From positions 310,001 through 374,000 of the forward strand of contig NC_017585.1 in assembly GCF_000240165.1 (NCBI RefSeq): a DNA stretch of 64,000 nucleotides, in the 5' to 3' direction. A model generated the notes under the pieces. The model did no database searches. It was not told the DNA's origin and saw only the letters and a program-made list of their open reading frames with translations. Source of the DNA: Streptantibioticus cattleyicolor NRRL 8057 = DSM 46488. Its GTDB lineage: Bacteria; Actinomycetota; Actinomycetes; Streptomycetales; Streptomycetaceae. The translations under genes were made by a program, and so were the position numbers. Positions 37,283 through 44,750 of the stretch are shown here, one piece after another. Within the stretch, counting starts at the first letter, position 1. Every line of letters starts with the position of its first letter.

Positions 37283-38201
37283 CGGCGAACCAGCGCACGG
37301 TGGCGGCCAGGGCGTCCGGCAGCGGGGTGGCACCGACCCCGAACGCGGCCGTGAAGGCGCTGTCGTCCATCACGAACGGTTCGGTGTGCCAGTAGAACAG
37401 CTCGGCGTACTCGGCCATGAAGGCCTCGTCGAAGGGCCCCCAGGGGCGCGGTTCGGCGACCACGTCGACGTCGAGCGGCTTGCCGGTGATCTCGCCGATC
37501 AGGTCGAAGACCTGCCGGGTGGTCCTGGCCGGGGCGACGGGCAGGTGCCACAGGCGGCCCGCCGCCTCGTCGCGTTCACCCAGGGTGGCCAGGCCGCGGG
37601 CGAGGTCGGGGACGTAGGTGTAGCTGCGCGGCAGGTCGATGTCGCCGAAGGCGGCGACGTTCGCACCGCGCAGGGCGGGCGGGAAGACACTGGCGCCGAG
37701 CGAGGCGACCAGGGTGCGGGGCCCGAAGAAGTCGGCCGCCATGCCGAGGGCCACCCGTACGTCGCCGGCGCGGTGGGCGTCCAGGTAGCGCCGGGCGATC
37801 CCGGCGCGGACCCGGCCCTTGCGTGAGGTGGCGGCGAACGGCGTGTCCTCGGTCATCGGCACGCCGCCGGTCGGCCCGTACAGGTTCAGCGTCTCGACGG
37901 TCACCAGTGTGGCCTCCCCGACGGCCGCGAGCAGCGCCCGCTGGATGCGGGGCAGCGCGTCCGGCTGCTGCTGGTAGGGGACGTGCGTGCAGTTGTAGAC
38001 GACCGCGGCGTCCGCGACGACCTCACGCAGCCGCGCCGCGTCGGTGACGTCGGCCGTGACGAGTTCGACCCCGTCGGGCAGGGCGGCGCGGCCGGACCTG
38101 TTGACGGCGCGCACCCGGTGCCCGCGGGCGAGGAGTTCGTCGACGAGGGCGAGTCCGGCGGGTCCGGTGCCGAGTACCACGTGCCGGTTGCGATCGCTCA
38201 T
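37269..38201 (-). CDS. NAD-dependent epimerase/dehydratase family protein
   Basis: A 310-aa extended-SDR-like protein. The N-terminal VVLGTGPAGLALVDELLARGHRVRAVNRSG is a Rossmann loop reading GTGPAGL. TADVTDAARLREVVADAAVVYNC follows, as in nucleotide-sugar epimerase-like or NmrA-like proteins. The YxxxK catalytic pair is not in a typical position, so catalysis is uncertain. It is divergent from a TetR gene and is its likely target. The 14-bp tail overlap with the hydrolase gene is convergent. Confidence 0.84.
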   Translation of the reverse strand: MSDRNRHVVLGTGPAGLALVDELLARGHRVRAVNRSGRAALPDGVELVTADVTDAARLREVVADAAVVYNCTHVPYQQQPDALPRIQRALLAAVGEATLVTVETLNLYGPTGGVPMTEDTPFAATSRKGRVRAGIARRYLDAHRAGDVRVALGMAADFFGPRTLVASLGASVFPPALRGANVAAFGDIDLPRSYTYVPDLARGLATLGERDEAAGRLWHLPVAPARTTRQVFDLIGEITGKPLDVDVVAEPRPWGPFDEAFMAEYAELFYWHTEPFVMDDSAFTAAFGVGATPLPDALAATVRWFAVSGS

Positions 38202-38275
38202 GCCGTCTCCAGATCTCGATGTGTTAGTTGGTCGTACTTTTGTTACACCCCTTAACTCCCGATACAGTGACTCGC

Positions 38276-38959
38276 GTGAGTGAGAATGTCAAGAAGCCGA
38301 CGAGTCCACGCCAGCGCTACCGGGTGCAGAACCGCGAGGAGATCAAACGGCTCGCCACCGAGCAGCTCGCCCGCTCCGGCCCGGCCGGCATCTCGCTGTC
38401 GCGGATCGCGGGGCGGATGGGCTTCACCGCCCCCGCGCTCTACCGGTACTTCGCCAACCGCGACGAGCTGATCACCGAGCTGATCGTGGACGCCTACGAG
38501 GACCTGGCCACGGCCGTCGAGGCCGCCGTCGAGGAGGGCTCCGAGCCCCGGCACCAACTCGGCGAGCTGGCCGGGGCCGTCCGGCGCTGGGTGCTCGCCC
38601 ACCCGCACCGCTATCTGCTGATCGCGGGCGCCCCGCTCCCCGGCTACCGGGCGCCGGAGCGGACGACGGAATCGGCCCGCCGCGTCCTCGGACCGTTCGT
38701 CGCCGTCTTCGCCCGGCTGCCCCGCGACCCCGGCACCGGCCTCGACCGGCAGTTCCAGCACTGGCTGGAGACCGACGACGCGGCCGGTGACTGGGTGCGT
38801 ACCTACCACGGGGACGCCGCCGCGCTACGGGCCGCGGTGAGCGCCTGGTCCCGCATGCACGGCGTGCTCAGCCTGGAGCTGCAAGGCAACTTCGGCGGGA
38901 TGGACTTCGACCCCGAACTCCTCTTCGTCACCGAGGTGATGGCGCTCGCCGGGGGGTGA
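38276..38959 (+). CDS. TetR/AcrR family repressor (WHG-domain type)
   Basis: A 227-aa regulator. The GTG at 38276 is chosen because TACAGT (38264-38269) lies 6 bases upstream, typical of a leaderless promoter. The HTH at about residues 30-65 (ISLSRIAGRMGFTAPALYRYFANRDELI) is followed by a TetR_C_33-like domain with WSRMHGVLSLELQGNF. It diverges from the epimerase-like gene and converges on the SDR gene. It probably controls the epimerase-like gene. Confidence 0.88.
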   Translation: MSENVKKPTSPRQRYRVQNREEIKRLATEQLARSGPAGISLSRIAGRMGFTAPALYRYFANRDELITELIVDAYEDLATAVEAAVEEGSEPRHQLGELAGAVRRWVLAHPHRYLLIAGAPLPGYRAPERTTESARRVLGPFVAVFARLPRDPGTGLDRQFQHWLETDDAAGDWVRTYHGDAAALRAAVSAWSRMHGVLSLELQGNFGGMDFDPELLFVTEVMALAGG

Positions 38960-38977
38960 CGCCACCGACGGACGGGG

Positions 38978-39769
38978 TCAGGCGCGCATGCCGCCGTCGA
39001 CGCGCAGGACCGTGCCGGTGACGTAGGAGGCGCGGTCGCTCAGCAGCCAGGCCGCGACCTCGGCGATCTCCTCCGGCTCGGCCGCGCGGCGCAGCGGGGT
39101 CCGCGCGTTGAGCCGGTCGATGACGCCGGGGGAGTTCGCGTCCCACGCGCGCAGCATCTCGGTGAGCGTGGTGCCCGGGGCGATGGCGTTGACGCGGATG
39201 CCTTCCGGGCCGTAGGTGACCGCGGCCGACTCGGTGAGGCTGTTGAGGGCCCGCTTCATCGCGCCGTACACGGGCAGTTCGGAGTTGGCCCCCAGGCTGC
39301 CGACGCTGGAGGTGTTGACGATGGCGCCGGTCCGGGCGGTGGCGCGGATGGCGGCCACCTCGGCGGCCATGGCAGCCCACTGGCCCTTGAGGTTCACGGC
39401 GTAGACGTGGTCGAGATCGGCCTCGGCCACCTGGTCCAGCGGGCCCGGCGGCACCCCCGTCGCGCCGTTGTTGAAGGCGACGTCCAGCCTGCCGTAGACC
39501 TCCACGACGCGGTCGACCGCGCGGCGCACCTGGGCCGCGTCGGACAGGTCGCACACCACGTGGTCGGCGGTGCCGCCGGCCGCCCGGATCTCCTCGGTCA
39601 CCGCCGCCAACTGGGCCTCGGTACGCGCCGACAGCATCACCAGGGCGCCTTCCCGGGCGAACAGCCGCGCCGCGGCGGCGCCGATGCCGCGGCCGGCACC
39701 GGTGATGAAGGCGACCTTGCCGGCCAGCAGTCCGGGTGCGGTGATGTCGGTGTTGGTTGTCTCGTTCAT
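38978..39769 (-). CDS. Short-chain dehydrogenase/reductase (classical SDR)
   Basis: A 263-aa classical SDR. TGAGRGIGAAAARLF is the cofactor loop at about residues 23-38, NNGATG the NAG-like motif, and NTSSVGSLG with Ser, then YGAMKRAL with the catalytic Tyr and Lys, complete the active site. LRVDGGMRA ends the chain as in the family. It oxidises or reduces an alcohol/ketone using NAD(P). It is divergent from an MmyB-type HTH regulator across a 27-bp palindrome and is its likely target. Confidence 0.92.
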   Translation of the reverse strand: MNETTNTDITAPGLLAGKVAFITGAGRGIGAAAARLFAREGALVMLSARTEAQLAAVTEEIRAAGGTADHVVCDLSDAAQVRRAVDRVVEVYGRLDVAFNNGATGVPPGPLDQVAEADLDHVYAVNLKGQWAAMAAEVAAIRATARTGAIVNTSSVGSLGANSELPVYGAMKRALNSLTESAAVTYGPEGIRVNAIAPGTTLTEMLRAWDANSPGVIDRLNARTPLRRAAEPEEIAEVAAWLLSDRASYVTGTVLRVDGGMRA

Positions 39770-39799
39770 GGCGGCAAGCCTGTACCGGACCGCGCGGCC

Positions 39800-39826
39800 C
39801 AGCCAGGCACCAGCGGTACCTGGCTG
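39800..39826. promoter_or_regulatory. 27-bp inverted repeat between SDR and MmyB-type regulator
   Basis: CAGCCAGG and CCTGGCTG are perfect 8-bp outer arms; inside, ACC and GGT pair around a central AGC. The site is about 30 bp from each divergent start codon and is a strong operator candidate for the HTH regulator at 39856. Confidence 0.65.
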
Positions 39827-39855
39827 ATCCCCCGGCGCCCGCGCACACTGGGGGC

Positions 39856-40707
39856 GTGGACAAACGAGAACTCGCCGGTTTCCTGCGCAGCAGACGTGAG
39901 CGGATCTCCCCCGCCGACATCGGTCTGCCCGCCGGGCCGCGCCGCCGTACCCCGGGGCTGCGCCGGGAGGAGGTGGCGCAGCTGGCGTTCATCTCGACCG
40001 AGTACTACACGCGGCTGGAACAGGCCCGCGCCCCGCGTCCGTCCCGCGAGGTGCTCGCCGGGCTGACCCGCGCGCTGCGCCTGACGGACGCCGAACGCGA
40101 CCACCTCCACCACCTCGCCGGCACCCCGCCCGGCCCGCCGCCCGGCCCCTCCCGCGAGGTGCGTCCGAGCCTGCTGGACCTGCTGCGCCGGCTGCCCCAG
40201 GCCGCCGCGCTCGTGCTGTCGGCGACGTACGAGGTGATCGCCTGGAACGACCTGGCGGCGGCGCTGCTGGAGGACTTCTCCGCCCTGTCGCGCCGCGACC
40301 GCAACCTGGTGCGCCGTGCCTTCCTCGGGCCGCGCCCGGACGGACGGCGACTGTACGGGCTGTCGGACGCGGACACCTTCGCCCACACCATGGCGCAGAA
40401 CCTGCGGGCCACCGCCGCCCGTTACCCGGACGACCCGGAGGTGACCGGCCTGGTGGACGAACTCCTGGCCGGCAGCGCGGAGTTCGCGGGGGTGTGGGCC
40501 TCGCACGGCGTACGGGCCGAACCCACCTTGTGCAAGACGCTCCACCATCCGCTGGTGGGCCCGGTGCACGTCAACTGCGACGTGCTCGACGTCACCGACC
40601 GGGACCAGCGGGTCGTCATCTACACGGCGGCGCCCGGTTCCCCGTCCGAGGAGGCGCTACGGCTGCTGGCGGTGGTGGGCACGCAGCGGATGGAGGTGTC
40701 CGGCTGA
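39856..40707 (+). CDS. XRE family regulator with MmyB-like ligand-binding domain
   Basis: A 283-aa protein. The N-terminal HTH contains TPGLRREEVAQLAFISTEYYTRLEQARAPRPS (about residues 35-68), the wording typical of the MmyB/methylenomycin regulator family. The C-terminal MLTR ligand-binding domain (about 105-270) has LVLSATYEVIAWNDLAAALL and VWASHGVRAEPTLCKTLHHPLVGPV. A GTG start at 39856 gives a leaderless message. It diverges from an SDR gene that it probably controls. Its last 88 bp overlap the convergent pyridoxamine-oxidase-like gene. Confidence 0.9.
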   Translation: MDKRELAGFLRSRRERISPADIGLPAGPRRRTPGLRREEVAQLAFISTEYYTRLEQARAPRPSREVLAGLTRALRLTDAERDHLHHLAGTPPGPPPGPSREVRPSLLDLLRRLPQAAALVLSATYEVIAWNDLAAALLEDFSALSRRDRNLVRRAFLGPRPDGRRLYGLSDADTFAHTMAQNLRATAARYPDDPEVTGLVDELLAGSAEFAGVWASHGVRAEPTLCKTLHHPLVGPVHVNCDVLDVTDRDQRVVIYTAAPGSPSEEALRLLAVVGTQRMEVSG

Positions 40708-41171
40708 GCGAGGGGCCGGCCGATCCGGAAGCCGGTGACGACATCGGTGCTGATCCGGATCGCGTGCGCCATCGCGCCGCCGACCCACGGCCGCAGGGTG
40801 TGGTGGTAGCGGCGCAGCCGTTCCGGATCCGTCACCGGGGCGGCGACGCCGGTGACCACGACGCTCCATCCGGTGCGCCGTACGGGGTCGAGCGCGTCGG
40901 CCTCGTAGGCGACCACCGCGCCCTGGCCGGCCGGACCGAGCAGGGCCGCGCCGCAGTGGGTGCGGATGATCACCTCGTCGCCGTCGAGCAGATGGTTGAC
41001 CGGCCGGATCGCCGGCAGCGCCCGGTGGCTGAAGACCACCCGCCCCACCGGCACACTCGCCAGCAGGTCCAGCGCCTCCTGGCGTGACATCGCCGGTCCG
41101 GGCGGCGGTTCGGCGTCGCCGGGGCGGCCGGCCGCTCGCCCGCGGTCGCTGACGGTGCTCATGGCCCCCAT
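40620..41171 (-). CDS. Pyridoxamine 5'-phosphate oxidase family protein
   Basis: A 183-aa split-barrel flavin/F420-binding-like protein. EALDLLASVPVGRVVFSHRALPAIRPVNHLLDG is the family's first strand pair, followed by VVAYEADALDPVRRTGWSVVVTGVA. The last 29 residues are coded antisense to the end of the HTH gene and look non-homologous, so the functional domain ends near DVVTGFRIGRPL. Start at 41171 or 41162. In Streptomyces and mycobacteria such genes are often hypoxia- or stress-induced; a DevR-type site lies upstream. Confidence 0.85.
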   Translation of the reverse strand: MGAMSTVSDRGRAAGRPGDAEPPPGPAMSRQEALDLLASVPVGRVVFSHRALPAIRPVNHLLDGDEVIIRTHCGAALLGPAGQGAVVAYEADALDPVRRTGWSVVVTGVAAPVTDPERLRRYHHTLRPWVGGAMAHAIRISTDVVTGFRIGRPLAQPDTSIRCVPTTASSRSASSDGEPGAAV

Positions 41172-41198
41172 TCACGCACGCGGCCACCGGGGTCCGGT

Positions 41199-41214
41199 AG
41201 GGCCCAAGGTCCCT
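41199..41214. promoter_or_regulatory. DevR/OsdR-type operator candidate upstream of the pyridoxamine-oxidase-like gene
   Basis: AGGGCCCAAGGTCCCT fits the dormancy-regulator pattern GGGNCNNNNGNCCC completely and is 28 bp upstream of the gene start. The assignment rests on pattern match plus the known habit of such regulators to control this gene family. Confidence 0.45.
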
Positions 41215-41233
41215 GGGCCGTGTCGTCAGGCCG

Positions 41234-41806
41234 TCACGCCGCGAAGCCCACGGTGGTGACGTATTCGTACTGGCCCCACTGGGAGCCGAGGTCGGTGATG
41301 TGGTCGGTCCAGGCGTTGTCGAGTGCCTGGTCGTCGCCGGCCGCCCAGGCGTCCACCAGGCGTTCCCAGTGGCGGATGTTGAGGGTGCGGTAGGGGACGA
41401 CGCGCTGGCGGGGACGGAGGACGTGGCTCTGGTCGAGCGGGTGGATCTCGACACGGGTGCCCCGGCCCTGGCGGTTGAGGCGGCGCAGCAGGTAGCGGGC
41501 GACGTTGTGGCGGCGCACGGTGCGGTAGGCGGTCTCGACGGCGTCGAGGTTGGCCCGGGTGGGGCGGCGTCCGCCCTTGAGCCAGGCGTTGAGGGTGCGG
41601 TCGGTGACGGTCAGCCCGGCGGACCGGGCGGCGGCGCGGGCGTGCGGGGTGCGGGTGAGGTAGTGCAGCCGGGCGAGGAGGCCGCGGTTGGTGGTGACGG
41701 GGGTGGCGATGAACCCCGCGAGGTCGTCGAGGCGGGCGGCGACGGCCTGGTGGCCCTTGACGCCGCGGGCGCCGTACTTGCCGAAGTCGATGGTGCGTTC
41801 GGGCAC
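41234..41806 (-). CDS. Tpg-like protein (candidate terminal-protein relative)
   Basis: A 190-aa basic protein. An HTH-like segment at about residues 58-84 (GLTVTDRTLNAWLKGGRRPTR) is followed by a basic helix (about 95-118, RTVRRHNVARYLLRRLNRQG) and a C-terminal alpha/beta part with HWERLVDAWAAGDDQALDNAW. The layout (HTH with R-[TY]-x-G-x-x-RP wording, basic region, then a helix with a GDD-like turn) recalls Streptomyces Tpg, the protein bound to linear chromosome ends and about the same length. Sequence identity looks low, so this is a structural-order argument. The GTG start has AAGGAG upstream. It is 22 bp downstream of a Tap-like gene, matching the tap-tpg order. Confidence 0.5.
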   Translation of the reverse strand: MPERTIDFGKYGARGVKGHQAVAARLDDLAGFIATPVTTNRGLLARLHYLTRTPHARAAARSAGLTVTDRTLNAWLKGGRRPTRANLDAVETAYRTVRRHNVARYLLRRLNRQGRGTRVEIHPLDQSHVLRPRQRVVPYRTLNIRHWERLVDAWAAGDDQALDNAWTDHITDLGSQWGQYEYVTTVGFAA

Positions 41807-41828
41807 GCCAGGGGCTCCTTCGTCGCGG

Positions 41829-43373
41829 TCAGTCGTCGTGCCCGTCGGCGGCGGCCGGGCCGTGCGGGTCGTCGCCGATGGTGTAGGTGTCCTTCACCTT
41901 GACCTCGAAGACACCGCGGCCCTCGGGGAAGACACGCCGCCAGTCGCCGGTGACGTGGAACTCGTCGGTGCCCATCGCGCGCACCACCATCAGCCCCTCG
42001 CTGTGCGCCTTGTACGTCTTCATCCACAGGTTGGCGAACGCCTGCGAGCGGATCAGGTGCATCCAGTCCGGGCGGTACAGCTCCCGGTTGTAGTTGGACT
42101 CCCCCATGGTGGCCACGAACTTCGAGTACATCGCCTTGACGTACTCCATGGTCACCTCGTCGCCCTCGGCGAGCGCCCGCTCCCGCGCGTCCTTGAGGGC
42201 GACCCGGAACTTCTCCAGCAGGTTCTCCGTGGCGCCGGAGGTGAACGACTCGTGGATCTCGGGCGGGTCGCACAGCCCGTACGCGGGCGAGGAGAGCCGC
42301 AGCAGCAACCGCAGGGTCGGCTCGGTGACCCACAGCGGCCCGGGTTCGTCGCGGGCGCCGAGCGGGTTGGGCAGGACGTCCTCGTGGTGCCACGCGGGCG
42401 GGGTGATCAGGTGGACCCCCGCGCGGCGCCGGTCGTGGCCGGGACCGGCGGAGTGTTCCAACTGGCCGATCGGCAGATGGGTCTTGAGGGCGGACAGGTA
42501 GGCGCCGTTGACGTCGAGCGCGGTGACGTGGTGGGTGCCGGCGGGCAGCGCGGGCCGCGTCCACTTGGGGCGGGCCTCCCACACCTGGTCGGCGTCGCGC
42601 GCGGTGGGCTTGCGGAGGATGTCGGGGAGCCAGGGGTGGGCCACGATGTCGTACCGGCCCCCCTTGCGGCAGTGGTCGAGCAGTCGCATCGCGTCCGGGA
42701 TCGCCCGCCTGACCAGCGCCGCCGTCGCCGCCTCCACGTCACCGGAGTGCTCGGCCAGCGCCGCGGCGACCGCCTCCCCGATCAGGTCGCTCCGCTCGGC
42801 GACCGGCCGCACCCGGCGCCCCACCGGCTCGACGGGAACCCCGGCCCGTTCGGCGGCCCCGCTCCCCCGGACCGCCGCCGCGCACTCGGCCGGGTCCAAG
42901 TGCTGCGGAAACCCCGCGAGTTCGTGCCCGGCGTCCCGCCCGCACAACACGCAGGGCCGTGGGACGGCCAGGCGTCGGGGGCTGTCGGCGGAGTCGGGGG
43001 TGTCGCCGGGGGTGGCGGTGTCGGCGGGCGCGCCGTCCGGACCGGCGGGCGCGGCGTCGCCGGGGGTGACGGGTACACCGTCGGCGATCCGCCCGGCGGT
43101 GGCGGCGGGCGCCGGGGATTCCGCCGGTGCCGGGGGGAGTTTGTCTTCGGCGCCGCGGAGGAAGTAGGCGTACTTGGCGCGGGTCTCGCCGCCGGGGTCG
43201 CGGCCGGATTCCCAGCCGGCGACGGTGGAGGCGGCGACCCCGAGGGCGCGGGCGACCTGGGCGCGGGAGAGGCCGAGCGCTTCGCGCAGGGCCCGGCGGC
43301 GTTCGGGTGGCGGGAGTTCGTCCTCGTGCCCGGCCTGGGCGAGGAGCGCGTCGATCGCCTCGAAGCCGTTCAC
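41829..43373 (-). CDS. Tap-like protein: HTH, zinc-finger-like motif and family-B-polymerase-like motifs
   Basis: A 514-aa protein from a GTG start that overlaps the XRE gene by 4 bp. Residues 24-60 form an HTH (LGLSRAQVARALGVAASTVAGWESGRD) very like the N-terminus of the telomere-associated protein Tap. An Ala/Pro-rich linker leads to C141-x2-C144, H150, H158 and C164, a possible zinc site. The C-terminal half has ALDVNGAYLSAL (D287), EYVKAMYSKFVATMGES (K413) and MGTDEFHV (D470/E471), in the order and approximate wording of family-B polymerase motifs A, B and C. Tap itself recruits Tpg to telomere DNA. Polymerase activity is only inferred. Confidence 0.55.
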   Translation of the reverse strand: MNGFEAIDALLAQAGHEDELPPPERRRALREALGLSRAQVARALGVAASTVAGWESGRDPGGETRAKYAYFLRGAEDKLPPAPAESPAPAATAGRIADGVPVTPGDAAPAGPDGAPADTATPGDTPDSADSPRRLAVPRPCVLCGRDAGHELAGFPQHLDPAECAAAVRGSGAAERAGVPVEPVGRRVRPVAERSDLIGEAVAAALAEHSGDVEAATAALVRRAIPDAMRLLDHCRKGGRYDIVAHPWLPDILRKPTARDADQVWEARPKWTRPALPAGTHHVTALDVNGAYLSALKTHLPIGQLEHSAGPGHDRRRAGVHLITPPAWHHEDVLPNPLGARDEPGPLWVTEPTLRLLLRLSSPAYGLCDPPEIHESFTSGATENLLEKFRVALKDARERALAEGDEVTMEYVKAMYSKFVATMGESNYNRELYRPDWMHLIRSQAFANLWMKTYKAHSEGLMVVRAMGTDEFHVTGDWRRVFPEGRGVFEVKVKDTYTIGDDPHGPAAADGHDD

Positions 43374-43648
43374 CGGGCCGCCTCCGGGCGGGACGGGCGG
43401 CGGTGGGCGGCGGGCAGCGCCTCGCAGGCCCGGGTGGGCCCGGCGAGCAGGTCGAGCACGTCGATGCCGTAGTGCGCGGCGAGCGTGTCGCAGTCGGCCA
43501 GGCTCCACGCCGCGGTGCCCGCCTGCCGGCGGCTGACCTGTGTCTGGTTGAGGCCGAGGGCCGCGGCGACATCGGCCTGCGACTCCCCGGTGATCTGCAT
43601 CAGCGCGGCCACCGCGGCCCGCACCCGCTCACCCGACCCCATCCGCAT
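43370..43648 (-). CDS. Small XRE family regulator
   Basis: A protein of about 92 aa that is mostly one HTH (ESQADVAAALGLNQTQVSRRQAGTAAWSLADCDTLAAHYG). The ATG at 43648 is preferred because TAGTAT ends seven bases before it, as for a leaderless mRNA; an ATG at 43672 is the longer alternative. An 11-bp inverted repeat brackets this promoter. It is the first gene of an operon with the Tap-like and Tpg-like genes and probably represses it. Confidence 0.75.
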   Translation of the reverse strand: MRMGSGERVRAAVAALMQITGESQADVAAALGLNQTQVSRRQAGTAAWSLADCDTLAAHYGIDVLDLLAGPTRACEALPAAHRRPSRPEAAR

Positions 43649-43677
43649 GGCCCCGATACTACCAGCGGCCATGCGGA
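43642..43677. promoter_or_regulatory. 11-bp inverted repeat around the XRE/Tap-like/Tpg-like operon promoter
   Basis: TCCGCATGGCC (43642-43652) and GGCCATGCGGA (43667-43677) are perfect arms with a 14-bp spacer that contains the TAGTAT -10 element on the minus strand. A regulator bound here would close the promoter; the XRE protein encoded first in the operon is the obvious candidate. Confidence 0.68.
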
Positions 43678-43802
43678 AACCGACTGAGGTATGCGGTGCG
43701 GCACCGCGGCGCGTCCGGCCGTCCCGGCGTCCGGTCGGGAATCGCCGGGGTAAACCGGTCCAGTTGTCCCATCACACCGTAAGCTCCGCGTCCACGGCAG
43801 CA

Positions 43803-43825
43803 GGTGATTTCCGTGCGCAATCACC
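43803..43825. terminator. Hairpin overlapping the end of the GntR gene
   Basis: GGTGATT and AATCACC are 7-bp arms with a 9-base loop; the hairpin includes the GntR stop codon (minus strand). It may end the GntR transcript. The remaining 125 bp to the XRE gene show nothing else. Confidence 0.4.
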
Positions 43826-44534
43826 CGTTCCCGTGGGGTGCCCGGAACGTCTCGTCGAGGGCCGACGACGCCTCGGCGGGGTTTCCGGCGGCGACCGCGC
43901 GGTAAAGGGTGCGGTGGGCGGCGGTCATTCGGGACCGGTTATCCGGCAGACGGTTCACGGCGGCGTTACGCTCGGTGGTGAGTTCGCGCAGCGGGCGGCG
44001 CAGGGCGTCGGCGAAGAAGGAGAGGGCGGGGTTGCCGGCCGCGCACAGCAGGGCATCGTGGAATTCCCGGTCCGCGGTGTCGTTCTCCTCGGCGGTGACC
44101 GCGGTCTCCATCGCCTCCAGGGCGGCGCGCACCGGGGTCAGCCGGCCGGGGTCGCCCGCGGCGGCCAGCTCGATGGCGGCCTGGCGTTCCAGGGCGGCGC
44201 GTACGCTGAGCAGATCAGTCGCGGTCAATCCGCAGGCGGCGACGGCGAGTTCGAGGACGAGGGCGAGCCCGGAGGAGTCCAGCGCCTGCACGTAGGTGCC
44301 CGATCCGGGCACGCGACGCAGGATGCCCAGTCCTTCGAGGAGTTGGATCCGGTCACGTAGCGCGGTGCGGCTGACGTCCAGCCGTTCGGCCAGGGCACGC
44401 TCGCTGGGCAGGCGGTTTCCGACCCCGACCGTGCGGATCGTCTCGCAAAGGTGCCTGATCAGGTGGTCCGGGCTCCAGCGCTCGCCGGTGACGGGGGCCG
44501 GGGCCGCCGGTGCCGGGGTCGCCTTGTCGGACAT
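43821..44534 (-). CDS. GntR family regulator, FCD (FadR-like) subgroup
   Basis: A 237-aa regulator. The winged HTH (about residues 22-85) has RLPSERALAERLDVSRTALRDRIQLLEGLGILRRVPGSGTYV, and the all-helical FCD domain follows (LLSVRAALERQAAIELAAAG, DREFHDALLCAAGNPAL, MTAAHRTLYRAVAAGN), with the Asp and His residues that usually bind a metal and a carboxylate effector. It diverges from a LysR gene; an ATTGGT-CGT-ACCAAT palindrome of the FadR/TGGT-N-ACCA class lies between. With the LysR it flanks the 3-methylaspartate-type gene run and may respond to an amino or organic acid. Confidence 0.9.
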   Translation of the reverse strand: MSDKATPAPAAPAPVTGERWSPDHLIRHLCETIRTVGVGNRLPSERALAERLDVSRTALRDRIQLLEGLGILRRVPGSGTYVQALDSSGLALVLELAVAACGLTATDLLSVRAALERQAAIELAAAGDPGRLTPVRAALEAMETAVTAEENDTADREFHDALLCAAGNPALSFFADALRRPLRELTTERNAAVNRLPDNRSRMTAAHRTLYRAVAAGNPAEASSALDETFRAPHGNG

Positions 44535-44626
44535 GGCGTGCAACCTCGTTTCGCTGAGTTCGCGCTGGCGCGTTTTCGTTTGGTCCCGGCATGTCACGTG
44601 CCCGAAACACCGGAATGGTTGCGGCG

Positions 44627-44641
44627 ATTGGTCGTACCAAT
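44627..44641. promoter_or_regulatory. FadR-type operator for the GntR/FCD regulator
   Basis: ATTGGT-CGT-ACCAAT is a perfect 6-bp inverted repeat with a 3-bp centre, matching the TGGTNNNACCA operators bound by FCD-subgroup GntR proteins. It lies 92 bp upstream of the GntR start and 110 bp upstream of the LysR start. Confidence 0.7.
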
Positions 44642-44750
44642 TTAAGGTGCCGTCGGTTTGTTGGTGTTTTGGTGACCAGGTCAGGTTGTCCCGTGGCGGT
44701 GTCCGCGTCCAGCGGCATTCGCAGAAGTCTCGCCTGGGTGACGAGGGGGC

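Noticed and set aside
41234-43648. A telomere or replication origin inside the window
   Set aside because: No cluster of terminal palindromes, DnaA boxes or iterons was seen near the Tap/Tpg-like genes; only protein-coding likeness supports the telomere link.
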